64,000 bases of DNA from Lithodes maja (GCA_037953745.1 JBAKBP010001429.1:149388-213387); one strand, 5' to 3'; numbered from the stretch's first letter, positions 43,748 through 53,740 are shown. Notes: generated by a model not told the origin, from the letters alone. Numbers and translations are program-made.

Positions 43748-43748
<1 letters not shown>
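39489..43748 (+). mobile_element. Full-length single-ORF LINE (L2/CR1-like)
   Basis: The 5' UTR is about 210 bp (39489-39699) and is followed by one 1334-codon ORF. A 44-base 3' UTR ends in two copies of TACAATTAGGTAAA (43721-43748). CA repeats adjoin both ends. All endonuclease and RT active-site residues are present and the frame is uninterrupted, so this copy could be active. Confidence 0.88.
39700..43704 (+). CDS. Fused LINE polyprotein: coiled coil/RRM-like + endonuclease + reverse transcriptase
   Basis: 1334 codons. Residues 25-215 are a long heptad-rich coiled coil, and 218-335 an L1-ORF1-like RRM region ('KSVIIFGHTEKDI', 'YRRIGKYEKGKNRPIKITL'). Residues 336-382 are a basic, Gly-rich linker. 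Residues 384-615 are an APE endonuclease with Asn389, Glu416, GDFN (Asp533, Asn535), 'LLDLVF' and SDH (608-610). Residues 840-1080 are RT with 'NYRPVSLTSV', 'FLDFKKAFDKVPH' (Asp977), 'SGVPQGSVLAP' and FADD (1064-1067). The CR1/L2-type C-terminal domain follows. Most LINEs of this group keep ORF1 and ORF2 separate; here they are one frame with no stop. The ATG at 39700 follows a stop-rich leader. Predicted role is RNA binding, target nicking and target-primed reverse transcription in one chain. Confidence 0.9.
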   Translation: MSREERKLRSKVHGSVRASEGDESSELATMRARIAKLEEEWKAAKEESVILKQTLSNLELDLDNVKQRNSVLETELSSIVEKNSSLELKDKERGEECREIRALLNSLEARQEEQDKFMEEVKSKEVIEEVRKEVVKMKTAHDEIQDRNSELIQNIAKTNETVEICKEEIKRSFAEIVVKEKQVQNELALVTKESKLDVEVKNVIRRNEKLLRDTVDKNKSVIIFGHTEKDIKSRIERDRGELNCIRNTMKHLLEDGGPEIEIMEYRRIGKYEKGKNRPIKITLMNSQMAETILKNGPKLNDVEAFKSIKVRRDLSKEDRELLKAKFEEANKRNDERTEEEKESFFLPGRRSANTEMVHKKRQTIPGANGGRGGVTGLTGNEFLHVIYTNVDGLLSKILEIKDVININKPHVLCLTETKLNSQIRNEILSGENYNVWRRDRVGRMGGGVLIFTRRELKVKELQMKEVGSASEIVAIEIVRGNEGIIIVNVYVPPRTAAWTSEEHEAMLNEILINLEYIIKEAEDRNKSIIITGDFNSGNIDWSTLECPERENSWGCRLLELMTTYLLHQHIEEPTRVRGSDTPSLLDLVFTRCANEIFEVSYKPPVGKSDHVVLDFNFILKYDLLPSKEEFKKDRLDYPRGRYNKLREFFQNINWEDKVLNKYDINEQYEAFCDICKQGADKYIPIAKDFPKTKNDWFGARCYKAKVERDRLWKRYRRHKSDQSYERYKLARNNYTKVRRQEEKDFERGVVMKSKDDPNILYGFINKRTKVKEKIQRIVHNGEIFEEEEKMSEVFNAKFRSVFVQENNDGDDAYKNPIQRPVMPMKDIIIKRDEVRDCMLDLNKRKAMGPDQISGWMLSECAEELSFPITEIFKKSLSQGKLPEVWKAADIVPIYKKGPKEDANNYRPVSLTSVVVKLLEKLIRKFWICHLEENHLLSDCQFGFRSNRSCVSNLLSFYDRVIEIMQERDGWADCVFLDFKKAFDKVPHKRLIYKLEMCGGITGGLLKWMKDFLTGRKMRTIIRGKYSSWSDVISGVPQGSVLAPLMFLIFINDLPLGISSYINMFADDAKLVRKVVDNNCCKMLQEDINKLYQWSRMWKMEFNIDKCHVMEMGDGQGRPHGEYSMGDVRLEKSEKEKDLGVVVNRRLDPGDHINNLVNKAYSWWANIRVAFKFLNEDMVKILITQFLRPSLEYAAVVWNPHMKKHISKLEKIQRVITRWVPGLKNLQYEDRLCHLGIPSLQQRRERGDMIALFRCVHGKEYIDQTNFVWPAVGRTRGHDYKLLRRRARKDVRKFGFPDRMVEKWNKLPNDLVCAQSIQAFKVNYDKLKANGTLRE

Positions 43749-43794
<46 letters not shown>
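43721..43794. repeat. LINE 3' terminal repeats and (CA)n
   Basis: Two 14-bp units TACAATTAGGTAAA, then an uninterrupted (AC)n to 43794, then CT repeats to about 43812. Confidence 0.9.
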
Positions 43795-43798
<4 letters not shown>

Positions 43799-43982
43799 CT
43801 CTCTCTCTCTCTTTTATTCTCTTTTCTATAATTTATTTTACTGTTGTGGACGGATTCATCGCAACCAGAGCCGTTTTCTGGGAGAATTTTGGCCATTTTC
43901 GTTGACTCCAAGTGCCATGTTCAATACCTGCCTTTTATATTATTTTGTACGGTCACAAACACTGATAGTTTACATTTTTCAG

Positions 43983-44095
43983 TTAACCCATTCGGTACCG
44001 GTGATATCCTTTTCATTATATTGGGGCAACTATTAGACGATATTATTCAGGTTAGGAAGGATGTCTACTAATTAACAGGTTACTGACTATCTCCA
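43983..44095 (+). repeat. MITE-B left half
   Basis: TTAACCCATTCGGTACCGG to 'gactatctccattaa'. The right arm is absent, and another MITE-B starts at the next TTAA. Confidence 0.7.
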
Positions 44096-44310
44096 TTAAC
44101 CCCTTCTGTACCGGCGACGTCTTATTTATTTAATGTCAGCTGCATTTAGACGATGTTATGAACCTTTGGAAGGATATATGGTGACTCAAGGGATCAATTG
44201 AGATGGTAGGTAGCCTTTTGATGAGTAGACATCTTTCCTAAGCTGAACAAAATCGTCTATTAGTAGCCAGCATAAAACGAAAAGGACGTCACCGGTACAG
44301 AAGGGGTTAA
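44096..44310. mobile_element. MITE-B copy with both TTAA ends
   Basis: TTAACCCCTTCTGTACCGG ... CCGGTACAGAAGGGGTTAA, 215 bp, long hairpin. 44311-44518 after it is unremarkable. Confidence 0.85.
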
Positions 44311-44518
44311 TCCTTTTAGCTACAAATGATCTTTCAGAAGCTTCATAAAATCGTCTAAATAGTAGCCGAAATCCGCAAAAAATAAAATAAACAAATAAAT
44401 ACAAATAAAACACTGGTACTGAAATATCGGTACGGTATCTCGGAAATGCAAATATTAAGAAACCCTAAAAAAAGGAGCACATTTCAGCAAAAGCTAACTT
44501 GGAAAACTTATAACACCA

Positions 44519-44732
44519 ATAACCCTCTGAGTACCAGCGACGTGTGTTATATTTCATTCTAGCTAGATTTAGACGATATTAGGCAGCTTAGGAAAGATCC
44601 GTGGTAGTTAAAAAGGGTTGGTTGAGATAGTGTAAAGCCTTATTATTGCTAGAGGTCCTTCCTAAGCCGAATACAATCGTCTAATAGTTGCCAGAGTAGG
44701 ACGAAAAGGACGTCCCTGGTACTGAATGGATA
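44519..44732. mobile_element. MITE-B copy, ends decayed
   Basis: 'taaccctctgagtaccagcg' ... 'cgtccctggtactgaatgg' with the internal 'tagacgatattaggcagctt' arm and its complement. Confidence 0.75.
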
Positions 44733-44856
44733 ATGACCTCAATAATTGTACATTCTAGGACACATGTTTTGGACTCCTCGAACTCCTACAATGGACTTCC
44801 AAAAACATATAAAACACCAGGACGGGATTTAGTTAACACCCACAGCCGTGTTCATA

Positions 44857-45210
44857 TAAGAGGGATGGTTCACTTTTTTCATGTATTTATTATTTTTTGA
44901 GTTTCCTCCCTAGACTTCCATCAAGGTTAAAACAATTATACGCCCAAGACTCCCTTTCGAGAAAAATGTGACCATTTTTCGGTAGAAATATGTATCCCTC
45001 CTAAATTACTGACTAAATCGCTGACGCTCGCCAGGAAAAAATAGACTCCTAAATTACACGAAAGGTCTTAAAATGACATAAATAGGGCGTAAGGTCATAA
45101 AGTCACCAAACTAATGGGGCGAACGCTTAAAATTTTAAAACAAAAGTGGCTAATTATGAAGGAGAAGGGGGTCCAGAAAAAAAGACCCTTAAGTGAAAAT
45201 CTCCCCTTAA
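44857..45210 (-). mobile_element. MITE-A copy
   Basis: 'aagagggatggttcac', 'tttcctccctagacttccatcaa', a mutated core, and 'aatctccccttaa' at 45210. Confidence 0.8.
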
Positions 45211-45236
45211 ACCTTCCTACCGTGATATCCCACTCC

Positions 45237-45436
45237 TTAGCCCATTCAGCACCGGTGACGTTCTTATCATATTCTGGCAACTATTAGACGATCTTAGTCA
45301 GTTTAAAAACGACCTCCAGCTATTAACAGGCTTCAAACTCTCTCACTTAACCCTTTTTACTACCACAGTTCCTTCTTAAACTGCACAAATTTGTCTATGT
45401 ATATAATGAAAAAGACGTCGCCGGTACAGTAGGGAT
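45237..45436. mobile_element. MITE-B copy, ends decayed
   Basis: 'agcccattcagcaccggtgac' ... 'gacgtcgccggtacagtagg'. Arms are diverged but complementary. Confidence 0.75.
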
Positions 45437-45506
45437 TACTGAACGAAATAAGACGAGATACATTGTTAGCTTTTAAAAACTGGGGAGATTTCAGGTTCTC
45501 TTTCAT

Positions 45507-47998
45507 TTAAGGTCGTTGCACACTGACACGGAAGCCCCTCCAGGTGAGTTCCTGACTCGAAATTTCAACCTGATACAGCGAATCGGTAACATAATCGTGG
45601 ATATCGGGTATTAGTCGTGGGTGACTCTCACGGTCCAAGCGACGTATCGGGGGTCGATACGAGATTTTGAGCTGTTCAAAAGTTCGCGAGAATCCCCCGG
45701 CAACTGTCTGAGTCTGGTCTTCATCGTGAACTCGCCGTTTCAAAATCCTGTGGCCCGTATCAAAGACGTATGGTCCGTATCAAAGTCATATGGTCCGTAT
45801 CAAAGACGCATGGTCCGTATCAAAAACTTATTGTCGTCCCCAGCCCACCAAACCTCATCAATATAAACACCGCACCACGAAGACGAGGAAATCTAGTGAG
45901 AGTTAACGGAAGGGGAGGCTGAAGCTTACACCCCCAAGTCAGCCTGTAAAAGAGATAGAGTTTCTGGCATTATACCATCTTATTACGTATGGTAATATTA
46001 AGACTCGATGAAAAAATCAGATCTCTATGTGCGCGCGCGCGTGAGCGCAAAATTTCATAAAATTTCAATGCACTTTTGTAAAACCATCTAGTCACTCAAA
46101 ATTGTTCAAATTTCCCGCAATTTTTGCATGGCATAGAGTACAAGCATCCCCAACACCGTGCCATTTAAATATACCCCTATTGAATAATAGAAAGTGCTGA
46201 AATAAATATATTACATTATCATCCTTGGGTTACAGCTGATTTGACTCCAAAAAAGTAAAAAATCTGACATTTTCGGCAAATCGGCATTTATTTAAACGGA
46301 CAGGCCTTCCTATGTACCCCTATGTACTCTATGTAGAAGGGGAATGCATTTGAGCAATAGATAAAAATATTTAGAAAGACTCGTAAGTGCAAAAAAATGA
46401 TACCAAACCACACAAATTCTTAGATTTTCATGACTGTAAATTATTTTTGGGGCAGAGAAAACAGTTTGTCCTCCTTAGCTTCCGTTTTCTCTCATAGCGC
46501 GCACATAGAAGATCGAGAGTAATGGCTAACTAAACAAAATTTTCGTCAGGGGATTGCTTTTCAGAATTTATGAAACAACTTTCTACAAAAAAACATGATT
46601 TTGGGGCCCCCCCATGGGGGCCCTAGGGATATCATATAGGTGTTTATGCCCTCATATGATCATTTATATTGCTTACAGCAGCCCTTTAGACTACAGACAC
46701 AAACAAAAAATTGTGTGGCTGAAAGAAAAAAAAACAAATTTCGGGGGTCGAGGTCGAACCCCCAGCCCGGGGGGTTATGGATGCGATATGTTTTTTTGTT
46801 CCTTCCTATGCTATTCTCCTATGTTGAAAGAAGCATTATAGAACAAAAACACAATAATTAGACATTTTGATCTCTGGGCTCAGAACAGGGTTCAGCCTCC
46901 CCTTGTACAGTACACTGTACACTAATGAATAAATACAAATGTAAGAAAGAGTAATAATGTGTTCCATTTTTCCCATACACAATTACATATCGTTTTATAT
47001 TTACGTAGATTGATAACTATAAATGGAATAAAAATGAGCGTCAGACATGGTGGAAAACTTGATTGAAGGTATAATATATGAGTGAACAATATAATATATA
47101 GGTATGAAATACAATTAAATAAATAATAAGTAAATAATAAATAATAAACACAAAATCAAGACAATAAAATAAACACGAATGAAGGTACAGTATACTATAA
47201 ACACTGACCAATATATAATTAATACAATAATAAATAACTAATAAATACTACATAAGTAAATAATAAATAATAAATACAAAATAAAGACAAAATTAAATAA
47301 ACACGAATATACTGTAGGTATAATATACTGTATAAACTGACCAATATATAATTAATTATATACTAAATAAATAATATGTAATACAATGAAGATATACTAA
47401 ATAAAAGAATGAGGGTATAATATATAATTGAACAATATATACAGTGTAGGTATAATCTATAATAAACTATATCTATAATAAAATAAATAGGTTATGAAAA
47501 CAAATATATTAAAAGATATACTAAAAAAAAGGAAAGAGGGTATACTATATAATTGAATATTATATATAGGTATAATCTAAAATAAAATATATCTATATTT
47601 AAATAAATAGTTGGAGACTGTGTGATTGATGCTCAGACACGCCCCTTTTGTACCTTGACAGCCCATCGGTTGCACGTCTCACGGCGCCGATACGGCGTCG
47701 ATTCGATTTTTCTGAGTAGTATCGAAGTCTTTTGGGTCGTATCTTTTCCGTGGACTTGTCGTGTACCCTTCGCACGACCTTTCCTATCTTCTTCGTAGCA
47801 TACGTTTCTCCACCGTATCGGCATCGCTAGAGCCTTATAAAGTCTTGCAGGAGAGATACGGTAGAGATACAACTCTAACGATGCCAGTCATTTTCGCTAC
47901 GATCTCTATTAAAGTTGGCAAGACACAGGATTTGTATGTGTCGTGGGTGTTCGTGCCAGTCTTGAAGGGGCTGATGTGTCAGTGTGCAACGACCTTAA
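45507..47998 (-). mobile_element. TIR-D element, long form (2.49 kb, TTAA flanks)
   Basis: TTAA plus GGTCGTTGCACACTGACACG at the left and the exact inverse plus TTAA at the right. Left and right ends match, in inverse orientation, the right and left halves of the 0.72-kb element at 48052-48774. Near the left end a 20-bp unit like 'tatggtccgtatcaaagacg' is repeated about four times (45755-45825). The interior is AT-rich (47000-47600 has tandem 'aatatataggtataatatac' phrases) with no recognisable transposase. TTAA duplication fits piggyBac- or Kolobok-type enzymes; assignment is not possible from the ends alone. Confidence 0.75.
45910..46904. mobile_element. Candidate nested element with AAGGGGAGGCTGAA ends
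   Basis: AAGGGGAGGCTGAAG at 45910 and its complement 'ttcagcctcccctt' ending at 46904 lie 995 bp apart inside the long TIR-D element. The region is absent from the short TIR-D form. No clear target duplication and no transposase was found, so this is tentative. It includes a (GC)-alternating run near 46030. Confidence 0.4.
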
Positions 47999-48051
47999 TT
48001 AACACTCAGTTCCAATATGTTCGTTCGTTATGGGACTGGATGACACACGTC

Positions 48052-48774
48052 TAAAAGTCGTTGCACACTGACACGACGGCCCCTTCAAGACTAGCACGAA
48101 CACCCACGACACATACAAATCTTGTGTCTTGCCGAATTTACTAGAGATCGTGGCGAAAATGGCTGGCATCGTTAGAGTCGTATCTCTACCGTATCTCTTC
48201 CGCTTGACTTGATAAGACTCTAGCGATGCCGATACGGTGGAGAAACGAATGCTACAAAGAAGATAGGAAAGTCGTGCGAAGGGTACACGACTAGTCCACG
48301 GAAAAGATACGACCCAAAAGACTGCGATACAACTCAGAAGAATCTTATCGACGCCGTGAGACGTGCAACCGGATTGAGGCTAGACGCGCGGTTGCCAACT
48401 CGACCGTTGCCAATTCTCCGCACAGAAGAGATACGGTCCGCACGGCAGGCTTACGCACCAGACGACATTGATACGGACCATACAGCTTTGATACGGACCA
48501 TACGTCTTTGATATGGACCACACGATTGTGATACGGCGAGTTCGTGATGGAGACCAGACTCAGACGATTTTTTACAGTTGCCGGGGGATTCCCACAAACT
48601 TTTGAACAGCTCAAAATCTCGTATCGATCCCCAATACGTCGCTTGAACTGTATAAGTCACCCGCGGCTAATTTCCGATATCCACTATTATGTTGCCGATT
48701 CGCCGTATCAGGCTGAAATTTCGAGTCATAAACTCGCCTGGAGGGCCTTTCGTGTCAGTGTGCAACGACCTTAA
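48052..48774 (+). mobile_element. TIR-D element, short form (0.72 kb)
   Basis: '(g)tcgttgcacactgacacg' at the left (TTAA decayed to TAAA) and 'cgtgtcagtgtgcaacgacc' plus TTAA at the right. The left half is the inverse of 47640-47994 and the right half the inverse of 45507-45830. It lies head-to-head with the long form, about 55 bp apart. Non-coding. Confidence 0.8.
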
Positions 48775-48807
48775 GAATACGGCTAAGATTCCCTACAACT
48801 GACCGTA

Positions 48808-49019
48808 CGGTTGGCCAAATAAGTCATGTCGACGCTGTCATTACGTTTTTCTCGCTGTATGCTGTATTAATGCCTGTCAGATGTTGAATAGGGTGTGTCA
48901 ATATAGGAACTTGTTTGTATATCTTACTCGAAACGAATAAATCAAGTTTTGGATATTGTTGATACCAATTATTGATAGAAATATACTTGGTGCTGCGACA
49001 TCACTTATTTGGCCGACTG
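48808..49019. mobile_element. TIR-F MITE, TA-flanked
   Basis: CGGTTGGCCAAATAAGTCAT at the left faces the complement of CAGTCGGCCAAATAAGTGAT at the right, about 24 bp with three mismatches. TA dinucleotides flank both ends (48806-48807 and 49020-49021), and the element is 212 bp. TA targets and CAGT-like ends fit Tc1/mariner-type MITEs. Confidence 0.65.
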
Positions 49020-49290
49020 TACCAAATGATTCAAAAGCACCAATTAACAAGGGACTGGAGTTCTCGAAAAGTGGCTCTCGTTCTGACGCTATTCTTGATT
49101 TACAGTGTGCTGGCTTAATAATTCAGAGGGGTTGATAGCCTCTGAAGTCCCATTTTAACTTACTAACCAACCATAAAACCCTCAGCAGCAGACCCCCAAA
49201 TGAGAGAACAATATTCCAAACGGGGGAGAATAACCAAACTAATGCAAAAGGCTCGTCCAAATAGTGTCTCAGACTTTTGCAAACTATAGT
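49020..49290. other. No gene recognised
   Basis: Mixed-composition DNA with no recognised repeat or frame. Confidence 0.4.
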
Positions 49291-49306
49291 CCGTTCATTA
49301 TAGGTA

Positions 49307-49505
49307 GGCCAGAAATCGTGACCCCAACCTCTCTTAACTCCAAAACAACTCTAGTAATCGAGCTAACATTTCTACCATTTGGGAAGGGTCAGCCAAGGAA
49401 TAGGTGTGGAAATGTACAGCCCATTTGCTCTAGCGGCTAGCCCTTTTTGAATTACAGAGGTTAGGGTTCACGATTTCTGACCCACCTATTTGAAACAGGG
49501 TATAG
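49307..49505. mobile_element. MITE-C copy
   Basis: 'ggccagaaatcgtgaccccaa' faces 'ggttcacgatttctgaccca'. The centre 'catttgggaagggtcagcca' is conserved with 8493-8712. Confidence 0.75.
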
Positions 49506-49569
49506 TGCAACGAAGAGGGTGCCCGTCCAAGTAGTTTCTCAGACTTTCGCAAACTAGTAGGGTCAAAAG

Positions 49570-49790
49570 TTTACTTCTTGAGGATCATGACACGTTTTGA
49601 CAGTTTATTCTGACTATCATGAGACACATTAGTCAGCTTAGGAAGGATCTGTGGGAATTTAAAGGGTGAAGCATATCTCAATTTATCCTCTGACTTCCAC
49701 ATACCCTTACTAATCTGAATAAAATCGTCTAATGATAAGCAGAATAAGCTTTCAAAACGCGTCATAATCCTCAAAGGGTTAAGCTCTACC
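49570..49790. mobile_element. MITE-B variant
   Basis: 'ttgaggatcatgacacgtttt' ... 'aaacgcgtcataatcctcaa' plus GGGTTAA. Same internal arms ('attagtcagcttaggaagg') but different outer 25 bp. It matches 55558-55781, so this is a subfamily. Confidence 0.75.
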
Positions 49791-49845
49791 AGTGACAGTA
49801 CTATAACGTGACTTATATGTACCTTGCTCAGGTCATGAACCCTAA

Positions 49846-51760
49846 TGCTGGGGTCACACATTCACGTATATGCTCCCGTATGCTCCCGTACGAAGGTTTA
49901 TTGGTAGTTGGCAACCGAATATGTAAAACGTAAGGGCTTAGTACGCAAAACTTAAATGAAATTGTGTCTAGTCGTGGGGGTTGGTACGCATGGCGGGTGT
50001 AGCCACGCTGGTCTTGTAGGTGGTTGGTGCGGCCAAGGTCGCCCGGTATCCTTTGGATTGCGAATCGGATACGGGGCTCGTGCTCACGTATGTAAAAAGT
50101 TGGGAATGCATACGTTTTACCTGTCTAGCTGCTACGTATTACGGGTGCAGCCACGTAAAACGTAGCAGCTAGACAGGTAAAACGTAAGTTTCTTCCGCCA
50201 ATCGTACAATGTTCACGTAAAACGTGAAAGTGAAAGTAAGTCCGGCCGCATCTGGCAACACCGCCACACTACGTGTTGTGTTGGCGGGAAGATGCGGCAC
50301 CGTTGTATGGTGGGGTCACGGGGGACCAGCGGGGGACACTCCGTCACACCTCTCACCACACCGGAGCAGCAACCAACAAGCCCTGCCACCCTCTGCACCC
50401 TGCCGAAAACAAATCGTAGCAGCGAAACGACTGCACCTATGGCTTTCATATTTTTACCACATGTACCTTACCCTAGGCTACCCACCACAAAAATCCCAAA
50501 TCCCTCCTCCCACCCACTCGTTGACTGTCGGTCCCGTCAGAAGGAAAAAAAAGGAAAATCTGTGGCGGCGAAACGACTGCACCAATCGGGTCCATATTTG
50601 TGTGACAAGTCCCTTACCCTTCTGCCTTCCCCCCACCACACCCCCAACCACCTCCAACCACCCACTTCCAGCGTATCCGTACGAAGATAAGGAAACAAAG
50701 AAAAATCTGTGGCGGCGAAACTACCTCACCAATCGGTTCCATATTTGTGTGACAAGTCCCTTACCCTTCTGCCTTCCCCCCACCACACCCCCAACCGCCT
50801 CCCACCACCCACTTCCAGCGTATCCGTACGAAGATAAGGAAAAAAAGGAAAATCCGTGGTGGCGAAACTACCTCACCAATCGGCTTCATATGTGTAACAC
50901 AAGTCAATTACCCTTCTACCTTCCCCCAACCAACCCGAAAACCACCCTCCCATCACCCTCCCACCCATACATTCCGATACCATAAAAGTCTCTGTAGTCT
51001 ATAGTGTCTTTTCAGCTACTTTCGGGACCATCGGGGACCTGATTTCTGGCGAAAATGGACAAGGGGAGTGTTTTTTTACCATTATCCTTCCTTTCTCTCC
51101 CAACTTGATAGATTTAGCCAAAAAAAAACAAAAAAACTCTGGCACTGGCAGAAGCACACCGTCAAAATTGGCTGGCACTCAGCGGGTGAATGGTCTTTCC
51201 TCTATAAAGGGAGTTCACAAAATTGAACTCCTCCAGGATGAATTCCGCGATGTTGTTCATGGTGCCAACAACATCGTGCCGATGAAGGACTGGGAATGGG
51301 AATGGTGTGGCCATTCCTGCCCTTTTGTAGTTCCCAGATTCCAACCCAGACCTACGTGGTTGACAAAGACTGTCTTTGTCTGTGTTTGGACAGACGGGTG
51401 TGCCTAGGATTGTCCGGACACGGTCCACGTAATGCCTACAAACTCACAAGACGTACGGCCTCAGCTACGTAGGTATTGTGGGGGCGTGGCCATGGGTGTG
51501 GCCTGTGTTCCGCAAATCGGGCAGCCCAGGCGGACTAACGGGGACATGCTTACGCAAGTCGCAAGCACGTACGTAGCTCCATACGACTACATTACGTCTG
51601 ACGTAACACTGGCCCCGTTACGGTACGTATGTCGGGTAGTGCAATAGTCTTCCTCTATACGGGCGTACACGGCCGGCCTACGCCCGTCATTACACAAAAT
51701 TGGCGATCACGCCTGACGGGAGCATACGGGAGCGATATACGTGAATGTGTGACCCCAGCA
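49846..51760. mobile_element. TIR-E element, 1.9 kb, TAA target duplication
   Basis: TGCTGGGGTCACACATTCAC at the left and its exact inverse at the right. The complementarity continues through 'gtatat...gctcccgtatgctcccgt' for about 45 bp. TAA flanks both sides (49843-49845 and 51761-51763). A 3-bp TWA duplication is characteristic of PIF/Harbinger elements. Inside are a tandem repeat of about 147 bp (50400-50985) and multiple ACGTAAAACGTA-like phrases near 49920-50230. No Harbinger transposase or Myb-like protein is visible, so it is probably non-autonomous. Confidence 0.75.
50400..50985 (+). repeat. Four tandem units of about 147 bp inside TIR-E
   Basis: Each unit has 'aaaatctgtggcggcgaaac', '(a)ccaatcggttccatatttgtg', 'cccttacccttctgccttcc' and 'gtatccgtacgaagataagg'. 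The first is diverged, the middle two nearly identical and the last truncated. Because the unit length is a multiple of 3, a 253-codon frame (50224-50985) stays open. Its Pro/Thr-rich repeats look like a by-product, though a repetitive protein cannot be excluded. Confidence 0.75.
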
Positions 51761-51784
51761 TAAGTCGTAGGTCGATGGTGTATT

Positions 51785-51950
51785 TAAGGGGGTAGTGCTT
51801 GTTTTGGGGGGCTATATATTTTTCTTATTATGTATCTGAGCTAACTCGCTAGATCTCCATCAAGCTTTAAAAATACACCCCCTAGAGCCCCTTTCAAGAT
51901 ACATTTTTAAATTTATTGGTACAAATTGTCCCGGCCCAAGGCCGGTTCCT
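51785..51950 (-). repeat. MITE-A fragment
   Basis: TTAAGGGGGTAGTGCTTG through 'agatctccatcaagctttaa' and 'ggcccaaggccggttcct'. The 3' half is missing. Confidence 0.75.
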
Positions 51951-51959
51951 ATTTTATTC

Positions 51960-52350
51960 TATTTTATCCTATTTTATTCTAGCTCCATGTAGACGATATT
52001 ATGCAGCTTAGGAAGGATCTGTGGTATATACAAGGGTAGGTTGAGATAGTTTGAAGTCTTATTATTGCTAGAGGTCCTTTCAAAGCTGAATAAAAACGTC
52101 TAATAGTCGCCAGAATATGATGAAATGGACGTCTCTGCTACTGAATGTACCAGGGAGGTCATTTTAATCATATTCTGGCAACTATAACACGATTTTATTC
52201 AGCTTAGGAAGGACCTCTAGCAATGATAAGGCTTCAAACTATTTCAACCAACCCTTTTAACCACCATAGATTCTTCCCAAGCTACATAATATCGCCTAAA
52301 TATAGCTAGAATGATATATAACACACGTCGCTGGTACTCAAAGGGTTAAG
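51960..52350. repeat. Two adjacent MITE-B copies, decayed
   Basis: First at about 51960-52150 ('tgtagacgatattatgcagc' ... 'cgtctctgctactgaatg'), second at about 52150-52350 (to 'cgctggtactcaaagggttaa'). Both have lost part of their outer ends. Confidence 0.65.
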
Positions 52351-52439
52351 GTAGACTTGACCATTTCAAAGATGTGATCTAATCATTACGCGAACATGAT
52401 TATAAATACGCACACACAAGAAAAGGTAGATTATTACAT

Positions 52440-52620
52440 ATAAATTCTGAAATGTAGCATACCCTCGTACAGTTTATTAATCTAATTTATTAATTTCACT
52501 CCCAACATCAAACACCTCCCAATGAAATTAATGAAAACATGTGATCCTACCGGGATTCGAACCTTGATTACCACATAGACATCAAACACTCTAACCATTA
52601 CACCATCAAGACAGTTACAA
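52440..52620 (-). repeat. tRNA-derived relic (SINE-like)
   Basis: On the minus strand 'tgatggtgtaatggttagag' resembles an A box and 'ggttcgaatccc' is a good B box, about 35 bases apart. Acceptor and T stems do not pair well, so this is not a functional tRNA. An AT-rich body follows. 52621-52887 shows nothing else. Confidence 0.5.
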
Positions 52621-52887
52621 GTATAGAACATGACCACGATTGATATCCATTTATCGAATACTGGATATTAATCTAATCATGTACTGTACCCAACTGCACT
52701 ATGAATACCCTAATGCTTAAGCGAAAGGAAATCATATTTTATGGGGTATCACATAGGACCGACCTCGCTACGAAATATTCTTGAACCTATTGATAATCTA
52801 ATTTATTGATAATCTAATATAACACTACTATTTTTGTGAATATGAATGTTATTGATATCACTGACTAATTGGACTCCCTCGTACGAA

Positions 52888-53060
52888 TTGGCTATACCCT
52901 GTTCCAAGTAGATAGCCCAGAAATCGTGAACTCTAACCTCTGTAACTCCAAAAGGGCCTGAGCAAATGGGCTGTAAATTTCCACACCTATTCCCTGGCTG
53001 ACCCTCCCCAAATGGTAGACATATTAGCTCGATTACTCTAGTTGTTTGTGAGATATATAG
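52888..53060. repeat. MITE-C half copy
   Basis: 'ggctataccctgttccaagt', 'cagaaatcgtgaactctaac' and 'caaatggtagacatattagc' are present. The second arm is missing. Confidence 0.65.
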
Positions 53061-53202
53061 GTATATGTTCAATAGTTTGCATATTTACTGTTAATATTAA
53101 AGCAGTACTATGTAGTGTAGTAGTATATTCTCGGCTTAAGTGAGCCTACAATATATGTAAAATAGTGTACGTTTGGAGTCTCTTAATGCGTAATAAGAAT
53201 GT

Positions 53203-53209
<7 letters not shown>

Positions 53210-53255
<46 letters not shown>

Positions 53256-53402
53256 ATATATGCACCTAGAAACTCCTGCCAGATAAGTGAAGCGGGAGGA
53301 ACAAACCACCACCACCACCACCACCACGGCCTCCACCACCACCACGGCCTCCACCACCACCCTCTCCACCACCTCCACAACCACCAGCACCCCCACCTCC
53401 AC
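53210..53402. repeat. (GA)n and (CCA)n microsatellites
   Basis: (GA)n at 53210-53252 and imperfect CCA/GGCCTC repeats at 53303-53402. Overlapping His-, Thr- or Trp-rich frames are repeat artefacts. 53403-53673 is unremarkable apart from a G homopolymer near 53577. Confidence 0.9.
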
Positions 53403-53672
53403 CACCAGTCCAAAATTATTTCCCCTGGACAAACCCGCGGCTGGTAGTAGCGAGAGTAGTTTGGGGTGAAGGTTGGGTAATTAGTCCTAATCTGTTTGTT
53501 GCTTAATTAGGTCAGGTGATTTAGGCAGGTGTATCCATCTCTGGGGATTACCTGTCACTTAGAGGGGGATAGGGGAGGGGGGGGGGAGTTAAGGGGGGCA
53601 GGATTAGATACGTCTGACCATGTTCCTGCATTCGGGTATACTTATAATTTCTGGGGAGATAAGGCCACAACA

Positions 53673-53673
<1 letters not shown>

Positions 53674-53728
<55 letters not shown>
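53674..53728. repeat. (AT)n microsatellite
   Basis: Uninterrupted AT run followed by GTAT repeats. Confidence 0.95.

Positions 53729-53740
<12 letters not shown>

Noticed and set aside
50224..50985. 253-codon Pro/Thr-rich ORF as a real gene
   Set aside because: It is held open by a 147-bp tandem repeat (multiple of 3) inside a non-autonomous element, and there is no domain or start context to support it. Kept as a repeat.
51105..51647. Overlapping 70-100 codon frames on both strands inside the TAA-flanked element as transposase remnants
   Set aside because: I could not match any to a Harbinger transposase or Myb-like protein, so no function is claimed.
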